Program-made: the position numbers and the translations under genes
Notes under the pieces: generated by a model
Database searches by the model: none
Seen by the model: the letters and a program-made list of their open reading frames with translations, nothing else
Told to the model about the DNA's origin: nothing
In this document: one piece after another, positions 9,170-17,887 of the stretch
Layout: the number at the start of each line of letters is the position of its first letter
Numbering within the stretch: position 1 is the stretch's first letter
Source: CBDHEY01 sp965262305
Lineage (GTDB): Bacteria; Pseudomonadota; Gammaproteobacteria; Pseudomonadales; Cellvibrionaceae
NCBI GenBank assembly: GCA_965262305.1
Contig: CBDHEY010000002.1
Location: 744,001-808,000, forward strand
Direction: 5' to 3'
Length of the DNA stretch: 64,000 nucleotides

Positions 9170-10381
9170 CTAAACAACTTGGCCCATTTGAAAGATTGGT
9201 AAGTACATAGCAATCATTAAGCCACCCACTAATATACCAAGAACTGACATAATCATTGGTTCTAAAAGTGATGTCAGACTATCAACGAGGTTATCAACCG
9301 CCTCTTCGTAGTAATTAGCCGCTTTTCCAAGCATGTCATCTAACGCGCCCGATTCTTCACCAATAATTGTCATTTGGATAAGCATTGAAGGAAATATCTT
9401 GGACGATGACATAGATACGTTTAGTTGCATACCTGTTGAAACGTCATCGCGAATTTTTAAAACCGCTTTCTCGTAGATACTATTTCCAGTTGCGCCAGCG
9501 ACTGACTCAAGCGCATCAATAAGTGGAACACCGGCAGCAAAGGTTGTAGAAAGGGTTCTTGCAAAACGGGCCACAATAGATTGGTAAACTATATTGCCAA
9601 CAATGGGTACTTTCAGAATTGAACGATCTAAAAATCCGCGAAAAGCTGGGCTTCGAGCTTTTATAGTATTAAAAGAAAGAGAAAACCCGATGATACCGGC
9701 AAGTGCGATAAACCAATATTGCTGGGCTATCTCCGAGAGGCGTAAAACAAAAAGCGTAAAAGCGGGTAAATCCGCTCCAAAACTAGAAAAGGTTTCCGCA
9801 AATTGAGGTACTACTTTTACTAAGAGAATTCCTGTAACTACTACCGCTACGACTACAACAGCAATGGGATAGGTCATAGCTTTCTTTATCTTGGCTTTCA
9901 ACTGTTCGGTCTTTTCCTTATAAGTTGCAATTCGGTCTAGCATTGTTTCCAATGCCCCGGACTGTTCTCCAGATTCAACCAGATTGCAAAATAAGTCATC
10001 GAAATATTTTGGATTTTTTCTCAAAGTATTTGCGAAACCACTACCGGAGGCCACTTCTTCCTTTATTCCTTTTACAAGCTTAGTGATATTTTGATTATCA
10101 GAGCCATCTGCCACGATATCAAAGCTTTGAACTAGCGGGACGCCCGCTTTCATCATGGTTGCCATCTGTCTTGTGAAAAGGGCAATGTCCATTGGTTTAA
10201 TTTTTTTACCGCCACTACCAAAAAGAGGTTTAGGTTTTTTCTTTACGTTGGTAGCTCTGATCCCTTGCTTTATTAGCTGGGCTTTAACTAACGAAGAACT
10301 CGAAGCAGAGATTTCGCCTTCGACTTTATTACCTTTACGGTCTTTACCTTTGTATACGAATAATTCAGTAGCTGTTGCCAT
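9170..10381 (-). CDS. pilC: Type IV pilus inner-membrane platform protein PilC
   Basis: PilC is the polytopic platform that couples the PilB/PilT motors to pilin insertion and removal. The 403-residue protein carries two GspF-type domains, each preceding membrane helices, with typical motifs such as FTRQMATMMKAGVPL and SGALETMLDRIATYKE in the first copy and a matching pattern (TTFAAGVPLIDAL, ESGALDDMLGKAANYYE) in the second. It begins 3 bases after the pilB stop, so translation is probably coupled. Confidence 0.97.
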   Translation of the reverse strand: MATATELFVYKGKDRKGNKVEGEISASSSSLVKAQLIKQGIRATNVKKKPKPLFGSGGKKIKPMDIALFTRQMATMMKAGVPLVQSFDIVADGSDNQNITKLVKGIKEEVASGSGFANTLRKNPKYFDDLFCNLVESGEQSGALETMLDRIATYKEKTEQLKAKIKKAMTYPIAVVVVAVVVTGILLVKVVPQFAETFSSFGADLPAFTLFVLRLSEIAQQYWFIALAGIIGFSLSFNTIKARSPAFRGFLDRSILKVPIVGNIVYQSIVARFARTLSTTFAAGVPLIDALESVAGATGNSIYEKAVLKIRDDVSTGMQLNVSMSSSKIFPSMLIQMTIIGEESGALDDMLGKAANYYEEAVDNLVDSLTSLLEPMIMSVLGILVGGLMIAMYLPIFQMGQVV

Positions 10382-10384
10382 AAT

Positions 10385-12088
10385 TTAGTCCTTGGTCACA
10401 CGATTTGCTTCTTCAAGGCTTGTTACTCCGATCGCCGCTTTTCTAAGTGCGGATGTTCTTAAGTTGTTAAACCCTTCATTACTCGCGGCTTCCGCTATTT
10501 GTATCGCATTGCCGCCTTCCATTATGATTTTTGAAATTTTGGGAGTAATTTTCACTACTTCGTAGATCCCTACTCGACCCTTATAGCCATTATTACATTT
10601 GTCACAACCAACCGGTTGAAAGATTGTATATTTCGACTTGTCGATCCCTATATTATCAAAACCTTCTTCCGTTAATACATTATCTGGTATTTCTGCGGGT
10701 TTTTTACAGTTATTGCATAATCTTCTAGCAAGTCGTTGGGCGATAATTATGCTAACAGTGGTTGCCACGTTAAATGCAGGCACTCCCATATTGAGCAGGC
10801 GAGTGAGGGTTTCTGGTGCACTGTTTGTATGGAGTGTGGATAACACCAAGTGTCCGGTCTGCGCAGCCTTAATACCAATTTCAGCTGTTTCTAGATCTCT
10901 TATCTCTCCGACCATTACAATATCTGGATCCTGACGCAAGAAAGACCTTAGAGCACTGGCAAAAGTAAGCCCAACTTTATTGTTGACGTTTACTTGATTA
11001 ATGCCCTCGAGGTTTATTTCCACGGGGTCTTCTGCCGTTGATATGTTTCGTTCAGTGGTATTCAGAATATTTAGACCTGTGTACAAAGATACGGTTTTAC
11101 CTGAACCAGTCGGTCCAGTTACAAGAATCATCCCTTGAGGCTGCCCAAGGGCATCCATATAAATCTTTTTTTGGTCGTCTTCATAACCGAGTGCATCAAT
11201 ACCTAGCTTTGCACTAGACGGGTCAAGAATTCGAAGTACAATCTTTTCCCCAAAAAGAGTGGGTAGAGTATTTACTCGAAAATCGATGGCTCGAGTTTTG
11301 GACAGTTTCATTTTTATGCGGCCATCTTGCGGCACACGTCGTTCTGAAATGTCCATTTGGGACATTACTTTTAGTCTCGCTGCTAAACGTATTGCAAGAT
11401 TTGTGGGTGGTTTTGCAACTTCGTGGAGTATACCGTCGGTTCGAAATCGCACTCTGTAAGCTTTTTCGTAAGGTTCAAAATGAATATCTGAAGCGCCTGA
11501 TTTTATCGCGTCAAGAAGCACCTTGTTAACAAATCGCACAATTGGCGCTTCGTCTGCTTCGCTTGTATCTTCTTGTTGTTTATCTTCATCAACTGCTTCG
11601 ATATCTAAGCTATCAAGGTCATCTTCATCCAGACCTCCAAGTGCGTCGCCAAGGGTTTCTTCTTCGGCGTTGAGGTATTCTTCAATAGCTTTGTGAAGTT
11701 TGTCGGCCTCGATTAACAGTCCTTCAGTGGTAAGGCCTGTATTAAATTTGATTTCGTCAAGAGCATGCAGATTTGTTGGATCTGATAGTCCTATATATAA
11801 TCTATTACCTCTTTTAAATATGGGAAGGGCCTGGTGCTTACGTATGAGATTAGAGTCGACAAGCTCTTTGGGTATGAGAGAACTATCAATACAGTTCAAA
11901 TCAAATAGCGGCGTTCCGAATTCATCAGACGCTGTCTGAGCAATCATTAAAGATGAAATTGATTGATTGTTAACTAAATAAAGAGGGAGAGGTATTTTGT
12001 CTTTCTTAGCATTATCGACTGCTTGAACAGCTTCATCTTCTGTTATCAGATTGTCTTTTACAAGTCTTCTGGCAAGTCCACTTAACAT
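10385..12088 (-). CDS. pilB: Type IV pilus assembly ATPase PilB
   Basis: PilB is the hexameric motor that powers pilus extension. The 567-residue protein has an N-terminal MshEN/GspE_N region, an acidic linker (about residues 141-182), Walker A GPTGSGKT at 325-332, the Asp box and Walker B (DPDIVMVGEIRD) and the His box. A zinc-binding cysteine tetrad near the C-terminus (CNNC ... CDKC) separates PilB from PilT. It is the first gene of the minus-strand operon and is divergent from pilA across a 392-base intergenic region. Confidence 0.98.
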   Translation of the reverse strand: MLSGLARRLVKDNLITEDEAVQAVDNAKKDKIPLPLYLVNNQSISSLMIAQTASDEFGTPLFDLNCIDSSLIPKELVDSNLIRKHQALPIFKRGNRLYIGLSDPTNLHALDEIKFNTGLTTEGLLIEADKLHKAIEEYLNAEEETLGDALGGLDEDDLDSLDIEAVDEDKQQEDTSEADEAPIVRFVNKVLLDAIKSGASDIHFEPYEKAYRVRFRTDGILHEVAKPPTNLAIRLAARLKVMSQMDISERRVPQDGRIKMKLSKTRAIDFRVNTLPTLFGEKIVLRILDPSSAKLGIDALGYEDDQKKIYMDALGQPQGMILVTGPTGSGKTVSLYTGLNILNTTERNISTAEDPVEINLEGINQVNVNNKVGLTFASALRSFLRQDPDIVMVGEIRDLETAEIGIKAAQTGHLVLSTLHTNSAPETLTRLLNMGVPAFNVATTVSIIIAQRLARRLCNNCKKPAEIPDNVLTEEGFDNIGIDKSKYTIFQPVGCDKCNNGYKGRVGIYEVVKITPKISKIIMEGGNAIQIAEAASNEGFNNLRTSALRKAAIGVTSLEEANRVTKD

Positions 12089-12480
12089 AGTTTTATCATA
12101 TTATTTTGCATTAATTCTCAGATAATCTAACAGAACTTTAGTGAATATAGTAAAAAAAACAGCACTAGTTTAACTAATCCAATGAATAATGTGTCTACCT
12201 TAACATTTTTGTTAAATATTACTTCTTAAGTTCATGTATTTAGCGAGGTTTTTGCTTAGTTACATTTAATTCTATGAAAAATAAGCGTAAGTTACATTTT
12301 TTACCTCTATGTGACAAAAAAAGTCACAAGATTGAATTGCTTAGAATTGATTCAGATATAGTTAGATTTTTAACTCTTTGATATTGCTACTTTATTTTAG
12401 GGTTTTGAATAGCTGGCACGATGGTAGCATGCTTTAAGGTGTCAGTTTTTTTTACACAACAGATCCATAGAGGTTAACAT
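12089..12480. other. pilB-pilA divergent intergenic region
   Basis: This 392-base AT-rich gap separates pilB (-) from pilA (+). It contains the sigma-54 promoter of pilA listed separately and presumably the binding sites of its activator. No other gene, tRNA or clear terminator is visible here. Confidence 0.7.
12414..12429 (+). promoter_or_regulatory. Sigma-54 (RpoN) -24/-12 promoter of pilA
   Basis: TGGCAC at 12414-12419, five bases, then TAGCA at 12425-12429 match the -24/-12 consensus TGGCAC-N5-TTGCA with one mismatch. It lies about 50 bases before the pilA start. pilA is RpoN- and PilR-dependent in Pseudomonas; dependence on PilR here is inferred, because pilSR is not in the window. Confidence 0.85.
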
Positions 12481-12954
12481 ATGAAGACTATGCAAAAAGG
12501 TTTTACCTTAATCGAGTTAATGATTGTTGTAGCAATCATTGGAATTTTAGCTGCAGTTGCTCTGCCTGCGTATCAAGACTACACGGTAAGAGCGAAAGTT
12601 TCTGAAGTAGTTTTGGCCGCGAGTGCTTGTCGTACTACGGTTACCGAAGTTTATCAAACAACATCCGGCACTGTATTGCCTTCGGCTGGTGATTGGGGCT
12701 GTGAAGCTTCTAATCCTTCAAGATATGTTAGTTCAGTTTCAACGAGTAATGCTGGTGTGGTTACTGTTAGCGCTAACGGTACTGAGTTATCTGAACTTGG
12801 TTCTAATACTGATATTGTTCTTACGCCAGTCGACAGTGGCGGTGCAGCGATGGATGCTGGTGACATAGGCAGTCCTGTTTTTGAATGGCAGTGTGGACCG
12901 GCAGGTACTAACGGTATTGAAGCGAAGTATCTACCGGGTTCATGCCGAAGCTAA
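12481..12954 (+). CDS. pilA: Type IVa major pilin PilA
   Basis: This is the structural subunit of the type IV pilus. The 157-residue prepilin has a 7-residue leader ending in Gly7, cleaved before Phe8 (MKTMQKG / FTLIELMIVV), and Glu5 of the mature protein for assembly and methylation. The conserved helix is followed by a variable head with four cysteines (C50, C74, C138, C155), allowing two disulfides including the C-terminal D-loop. The protein ends ...SCRS, so the last residue is Ser, as in Pseudomonas pilins glycosylated at their C-terminal Ser. A strong RBS-like AGAGG precedes the ATG. The genes just downstream may modify this pilin. Confidence 0.97.
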   Translation: MKTMQKGFTLIELMIVVAIIGILAAVALPAYQDYTVRAKVSEVVLAASACRTTVTEVYQTTSGTVLPSAGDWGCEASNPSRYVSSVSTSNAGVVTVSANGTELSELGSNTDIVLTPVDSGGAAMDAGDIGSPVFEWQCGPAGTNGIEAKYLPGSCRS

Positions 12955-13013
12955 TTACCTGCTGTCATCTGGTTGAGGATGAGCAGCTTTGTTAGTAATA
13001 CTTAAATTAAAAT

Positions 13014-13043
13014 AAAAGGGGGGCCGAAAGCCTCCCTTTTTAT
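13014..13043 (+). terminator. Intrinsic terminator after pilA
   Basis: AAAAGGGGGGC and GCCTCCCTTTT form an 11-base stem (one G-T pair) with a short CGAAA loop and a T-rich 3' end. It ends the pilA transcript before the glycosyltransferase genes, so the downstream module probably has another promoter or depends on readthrough. Confidence 0.85.
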
Positions 13044-13117
13044 TTGTGCAGCAGTAAATATATTTAACTAGGCTTTTATTCAGCATATATATATTCTTTA
13101 TAAAGGTAAAAATATCA

Positions 13118-14284
13118 ATGGAGTTAACAATTTTAATGCCTTGTTTGAACGAGGAGTTGACGATTGGAAATTGTGTAAAAATAGCGAGAGGATTTATTGA
13201 GAGAAATGGGCTCGATGGTGAAGTTCTTGTTGCAGATAACGGGTCTACCGATGATTCAAAAAAAATTGCTAAGTTAGAGGGGGCTAGAGTTATTGACGTT
13301 GAAAAACCCGGTTACGGTTCGGCACTTTTTGGCGGTATTAAGGCGGCTCGAGGAAAATACATTATAATGGGTGATGCAGATTTAAGTTATGATTTTTCTA
13401 AATTGGAAATATTCATAGAAAAGTTGCGCTGTGGTGCCGATTTGGTGATGGGTAATCGTTTCAAGGGGGGGATAGAAAAAGGTGCTATGCCTCGATTACA
13501 CAAATATTTAGGAAATCCTGTATTAAGTTTTATTGGCCGTTTAGTGTTTAATATTCCCGTTGGTGATTTTCATTGTGGATTGCGTGGCTTTTCACGAGAG
13601 AAAATATTGGGTTTAAATTTAGTGTCTCCTGGAATGGAGTTCGCTAGCGAGATGGTCGTTAAGTCTTCGCTAAGTAATTTAAGTATTGTTGAAATTCCTA
13701 CTACTCTATCTAAAGATGGACGAGATAGACCTCCCCATCTCAATAGTTGGCAGGATGGGTGGAGGCATCTCCGGTTTTTACTGCTATTTAGTCCAAGATG
13801 GTTACTATTTTATCCTGGTTTATTTATCTTTTTGATTTCACTTATTGGTTTTATTATGCTGGATAATGGGCCGATAAATATCGCTGATATTGTATTTGAT
13901 ATCAATACACAAATTGTTTGCAGCGCAACTCTTTTTCTAGGGTTTCAACTGATTCTAGTTGCTATCATTCTTAAATCTATTGGCACTTCGTATAATGTGC
14001 TTCCTGTTAATTATCTAAATCAACGAATAGTAAAGCTACTCACATTTGAAAGATGTTTAACGGCATCAGTTATTGGAATTCTTACTTCTTCTTTGTTTTT
14101 GTTAGATGCTCTATTAACTTGGCAAGTTACCAATTATGGAGATTTGAAAACTTTTGAAGTTACGCGTTTAATTCTAAAGTTTGTAATATTGTTTCTAATG
14201 TCACTCAGCTTGTTTTCTGCTGGTGCTTTCATTAGTGCTATTGAATATTTCCGGGAGAGTAAAAGAGAGTCTTTTGATGATTGA
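13118..14284 (+). CDS. Membrane GT2 glycosyltransferase (GtrB / dolichyl-phosphate mannosyltransferase-like)
   Basis: This 388-residue protein probably transfers a sugar from a nucleotide donor to a polyprenyl phosphate on the inner face of the inner membrane. The N-terminal GT-A domain has ILMPCLNEE at residue 5, ADNGS at 39-43 and the metal-binding DAD at 86-88. The C-terminal part (from about residue 220) has several hydrophobic helices, as in GtrB and bacterial DPM-like enzymes. It overlaps the next gene by 8 bases, so the two are probably translationally coupled. Together with the GtrA-like and GT-C genes downstream it has the composition of a three-component glycosylation system. The sugar cannot be predicted. 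Confidence 0.85.
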   Translation: MELTILMPCLNEELTIGNCVKIARGFIERNGLDGEVLVADNGSTDDSKKIAKLEGARVIDVEKPGYGSALFGGIKAARGKYIIMGDADLSYDFSKLEIFIEKLRCGADLVMGNRFKGGIEKGAMPRLHKYLGNPVLSFIGRLVFNIPVGDFHCGLRGFSREKILGLNLVSPGMEFASEMVVKSSLSNLSIVEIPTTLSKDGRDRPPHLNSWQDGWRHLRFLLLFSPRWLLFYPGLFIFLISLIGFIMLDNGPINIADIVFDINTQIVCSATLFLGFQLILVAIILKSIGTSYNVLPVNYLNQRIVKLLTFERCLTASVIGILTSSLFLLDALLTWQVTNYGDLKTFEVTRLILKFVILFLMSLSLFSAGAFISAIEYFRESKRESFDD

Positions 14285-14870
14285 GTTTTTCCATAAAAAA
14301 GTGGTTTATTCCAAACGAATTGATATCATTGCCAAAAATTTAGCCAAATATTGTGTTTCGAACACCAAAGTTCTTGATGTGGGTAGTGGGGATGGTGAGG
14401 TAGCCTCAATAATAAATCAGTACGTAGATTGTGATATTATTGGTGTTGATGTGGTGCCCAGAAAAACAAACAAAATTCCAATTGAAATTTACGATGGAAA
14501 GACAATCCCCTTTGAAGACTCTTCATTTGATACCGTAATATTTTCTGATGTATTGCACCATACGGAGAACCCTAATGATGCGTTGAAAGAGGGGGCAAGA
14601 GTATCCTCAAAAAGAATATTAATTAAAGATCATTTGTGTGAAGATAAATTAGATTATTGGACGTTGAGACTAATGGATTGGGTTGGGAATTCCTATTTGA
14701 ATGTGCCATTACCATATAATTATCTTTCTTATAATCAATGGCAAGGCATATTTAACAACCTTAAACTAAATGAGATTGAAAATGTGAATAATCTAGATTT
14801 ATATATTATTCCTCTGCAATGGATTTTTGGTAGAAAGTTACATTTTATAGCTTGTCTTGAAAAGTCTTAG
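14277..14870 (+). CDS. Class I SAM-dependent methyltransferase
   Basis: The 197-residue protein starts at an ATG that overlaps the previous stop by 8 bases. Motif I reads VLDVGSGDGE (near residue 35), followed by an acidic residue after the second strand (IIGVDV) and the post-motif region DTVIFSDVLHHTE, which fits the Methyltransf_11 type. Its substrate is unknown. Its place inside the glycosyltransferase set suggests methylation of the sugar or lipid-linked intermediate, but this is inference. A longer frame from 14223 lies inside the glycosyltransferase gene and is less likely. Confidence 0.83.
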   Translation: MIEFFHKKVVYSKRIDIIAKNLAKYCVSNTKVLDVGSGDGEVASIINQYVDCDIIGVDVVPRKTNKIPIEIYDGKTIPFEDSSFDTVIFSDVLHHTENPNDALKEGARVSSKRILIKDHLCEDKLDYWTLRLMDWVGNSYLNVPLPYNYLSYNQWQGIFNNLKLNEIENVNNLDLYIIPLQWIFGRKLHFIACLEKS

Positions 14871-15246
14871 TATTGATTTTAGCCGCATTGTTAGGTTCGT
14901 CGTAACTGGGGTTATAATGTCTATTATTGGACTTACTTTATTTTATATTATTTCGATTCTTTTTTATGACTTATGGATAATCATATTTTTCAAGAGTTTA
15001 GTCTATTTGAGTGTGTGTCTGATTAACTATCAGATTCAACGCCACTATGTTTATAAAAAAAACGGAAGTTTTAGTGGATATCTCACTTTAACAATTATAT
15101 TTGCATTGGCTTTTTCTAACATAAGCGAATTTGTATCATCAATGATAACGAATGAATTTTTATCTGAATTTTTTGGATATATAGTGGGGATGATCGTCAT
15201 AGTTCCCATTTCTTATACCACAAATAAAATTATATTTTCGAAATAA
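14857..15246 (+). CDS. GtrA-like polyprenyl-phosphate-sugar flippase
   Basis: This 129-residue, very hydrophobic protein has four predicted membrane segments in the GtrA pattern (start RIVRFVVTGVIMSIIGLTLFY, then helices near residues 38-55, 74-92 and 103-122). GtrA proteins are thought to flip undecaprenyl-phosphate-linked sugars to the periplasmic face. The start is a TTG inside the end of the methyltransferase gene; the next in-frame ATG would remove part of helix 1, so the TTG is preferred but not certain. Confidence 0.75.
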   Translation: MKSLSIDFSRIVRFVVTGVIMSIIGLTLFYIISILFYDLWIIIFFKSLVYLSVCLINYQIQRHYVYKKNGSFSGYLTLTIIFALAFSNISEFVSSMITNEFLSEFFGYIVGMIVIVPISYTTNKIIFSK

Positions 15247-15263
15247 AGAGAAGGAGCTAAATA

Positions 15264-17165
15264 ATGGCAGATAAAATAGGGAGAACCTTTTATGCATTAT
15301 TTCCAGTCATAATTTGCATTGTTTGGGTTCTAATTTCGGGGAAGGACGTCAATTGGGACTCAATGAATTACCATTATTTTGCAGGAAAGTCAGCTCTAAA
15401 CCACGAGTTATCGAATCACTTGTTTCCTGCTGGCCCTCAAAGTTACTTAAACCCTTATGCTTATGTTCCGTTTTATGTTTTAGTTAATTTCTTTGAAAAC
15501 CCTATTATGGTAGGAATTTGTCTAGCTATCTTGCATAGTCTCACGATTTATGCTTTTTTATTTTTTTGTAGGCATTTTTTTTATGAATCTGGGTCTGACT
15601 TGATAATCTTTGCGTCTTTATTACTTGGATTGTCTACACCAATTTTTTGGCATCAGATAGGATCAAGTTTTATTGATATCTATATTTGTGGATTGATCTT
15701 GTGTGGTCTGTGTTATCTACTTCGAAGTATAAAATCTAATAAGTTTAAGGATCTTTTTCTATCTGCTTCTTTGTTGGGAATTGCTGTCGGTTTTAAATTG
15801 ACCGCTGCTATATATGCTTTTTCTGCAGGGGTATTAGCATTTGTTTTTTTTGTTTTAATTAATAGAAATATAAAATATTTTATTTTTTTTGGTGTTGTTG
15901 GCATTATTTTTTTCTTGCTGATCGAGGGGTATTGGGGAGGGTTGGTCTGGAAAGAGTTTGGTAATCCTTTTTTGCCATATTTTAATAACATCTTTAAATC
16001 TGAATATTATTTTCCTCTTTCCATTACGAATACGAGATTTATTCCCTCTTCTTTTGAAGATGTAATATTATTTCCTCTGAAATTAATGTTGCCAACACCT
16101 TGGCACTACTATGAAATTAGATCTCCTGATATAAGGCTTATTGTATTTTTATTGTTAGTAATGATCAATGTTAAGAAAAATATCAAGATGCTGAAATTAA
16201 ATAGTAGCTATTTGGCAGTTTATATCTTTTTTATAATCTCGTTTTGTTTGTGGATGTTGACATCTACTAATGGCAGATATGGTTTGCCATTATTATTGTT
16301 GTTAGGAGTTTTAACAACACACCAGTTATTTATTCTTTTAAACAAACGGAGATTTTATTTTTATTTTTCTTTGATATTGTTAATTCAGTCCACAATTTCT
16401 TATATGTCTAGTGAACTTAGATGGGATGAGCGGGAGTGGGGCACAGATTATTTTGATTTATCTCCTAAAGGTATTGAGAAATACCCTGCAGTATATGTGT
16501 CCACCGATAAGCAGAGTTACTCCTTCTTTTCTAAATATCTAGATAAAAGCTCTTCATTTGTGAATTTGTCTGGCCAGTTACCTTTGTCGACAAACAAAAG
16601 CATCTCTACTTTCGATGAGCTCGTATCCAAACATCATGGTCGAATAAAGTTGATTACTCGTCTATTATTGGATGAGCCAGAAAAAATATCAGAGACAATT
16701 GGTTTTTTTCAGGCGAATGCAGGATTGGTTAGATTCGGCTATGAGGTGAATTCGGAAAAATGTTTATATTTTCCATTAAAAGTCCCTCAAGATCAACCTA
16801 AGGATAGGTTTTACTTGATATGTGACCTAAAGAAAAATGAGACAATAAAGAATGTCTTTTATGAGAATAAGGGTGAAGCAGATTTTGTTTTTGATGAAGT
16901 CGAATTGTTTTGTTCTGGTCAATTCAACCCTAAAACTGCGGTTTCAGAAAAAACTGTATATGGATGGCGACGCTACTACGTCGGGTCTGAAAGAGAGTTA
17001 ATTTTTGAGAACGATCAGGTAGTTTTGTACAGCTCCAAAAGAGTTAAGTCTTTGCATCTTGGATCTTATGAAAACTGGCGACTTTCAGCTAAAGCCTCAT
17101 CTGAGGCTTGTAAGAATAAATGGTTGAAAATTGATGAGGAATTTTTGCTAGATACCCTTTGGTAA
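15264..17165 (+). CDS. GT-C type multi-membrane glycosyltransferase (ArnT/TfpW-like topology)
   Basis: This 633-residue integral membrane protein has about ten helices in its first two thirds and a soluble C-terminal domain (from about residue 385). The first periplasmic loop after helix 1 contains W31-D32 (in KDVNWDSMNYHYF), the position where GT-C enzymes carry their catalytic Asp. Such enzymes move a sugar from a polyprenyl-phosphate donor to an acceptor in the periplasm. Its position between pilA and nadC is that of the pilin glycosyltransferases PilO/TfpO and TfpW in Pseudomonas, so PilA is a plausible acceptor. A lipopolysaccharide acceptor is the main alternative. Codon use looks more AT-rich than in neighbours, consistent with transfer. 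An AAGGAG RBS precedes the ATG. Confidence 0.75.
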   Translation: MADKIGRTFYALFPVIICIVWVLISGKDVNWDSMNYHYFAGKSALNHELSNHLFPAGPQSYLNPYAYVPFYVLVNFFENPIMVGICLAILHSLTIYAFLFFCRHFFYESGSDLIIFASLLLGLSTPIFWHQIGSSFIDIYICGLILCGLCYLLRSIKSNKFKDLFLSASLLGIAVGFKLTAAIYAFSAGVLAFVFFVLINRNIKYFIFFGVVGIIFFLLIEGYWGGLVWKEFGNPFLPYFNNIFKSEYYFPLSITNTRFIPSSFEDVILFPLKLMLPTPWHYYEIRSPDIRLIVFLLLVMINVKKNIKMLKLNSSYLAVYIFFIISFCLWMLTSTNGRYGLPLLLLLGVLTTHQLFILLNKRRFYFYFSLILLIQSTISYMSSELRWDEREWGTDYFDLSPKGIEKYPAVYVSTDKQSYSFFSKYLDKSSSFVNLSGQLPLSTNKSISTFDELVSKHHGRIKLITRLLLDEPEKISETIGFFQANAGLVRFGYEVNSEKCLYFPLKVPQDQPKDRFYLICDLKKNETIKNVFYENKGEADFVFDEVELFCSGQFNPKTAVSEKTVYGWRRYYVGSERELIFENDQVVLYSSKRVKSLHLGSYENWRLSAKASSEACKNKWLKIDEEFLLDTLW

Positions 17166-17167
17166 AT

Positions 17168-17860
17168 TTAGAGTTCTATTTGATTTAATCTAGGTTGGGA
17201 AATATCTATTATCGCAAAACTCCTGTGATCTAAATGTTTGTTTAAAATTGGTGCTCTTATGTGATTTGAATCGTTATTATATTTAAATATCTCGTAGTAT
17301 TTGCTTTTTTCACTTTCTTTTAATTTGGTAATATATAAATCAGTTCTATATATGAAGGGATACTCCTCTATGAATTCAGAAGTAAATGCAATTTGATCAT
17401 AAATTTTTTCATCATCGGGTAGGCTCATTATAGTTATAAATGGTGGAGTACCTATTTTATTTTTATATCGAACTGGTCCTATATCAAAGTGTTTAAAGTC
17501 TCCTTTCGTTAATATATGTAACCCATCATAAGAAAGTACAAGTGCTAGAGGCTTTTCGTTATAAACATTCCAGACTCCATAACCAAGCGCCGACATTTGT
17601 ATCAATGCAATTATTAATAGGTCAAAGGGCAAGCTTTTCTTTTTAGGGTTATATATTACTAAGGTAAGTAATGGGCCTAAAACTAAATCAACACCTGCAA
17701 CAATCTTAATGCCTTGCCATCCGCCTGCATGAATTAAATCGCCTGGGTACCATATAAATACAATGATCCCTAGCAAGAACAAAAATATCATTAGACTTAT
17801 AACGAAATGGGAAAGGCACGCTTGATAGCGATTTATTTTTTGAAGTGATTCTAAGTTCAT
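17168..17860 (-). CDS. TfpX/TfpZ-family type IV pilin accessory protein
   Basis: The 230-residue protein matches my memory of the Pseudomonas TfpX/TfpZ family: N-terminal RYQACLSHFVIS, a first helix ending WYPGDL, then GVDLVLGPLLTLVIYNPKKK and FDLLIIALIQMSALGYGVW, with a periplasmic C-terminal domain. These proteins accompany particular pilin alleles and modulate pilus retraction or assembly. It converges with the GT-C gene (2-base gap) and starts 27 bases downstream of the nadC stop on the same strand, so it may be transcribed with nadC. Its presence is the strongest local argument that the preceding genes form a pilin-linked accessory module. Confidence 0.85.
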   Translation of the reverse strand: MNLESLQKINRYQACLSHFVISLMIFLFLLGIIVFIWYPGDLIHAGGWQGIKIVAGVDLVLGPLLTLVIYNPKKKSLPFDLLIIALIQMSALGYGVWNVYNEKPLALVLSYDGLHILTKGDFKHFDIGPVRYKNKIGTPPFITIMSLPDDEKIYDQIAFTSEFIEEYPFIYRTDLYITKLKESEKSKYYEIFKYNNDSNHIRAPILNKHLDHRSFAIIDISQPRLNQIEL

Positions 17861-17887
17861 ACTACTAGAGGTATTTGATTATTTTAT

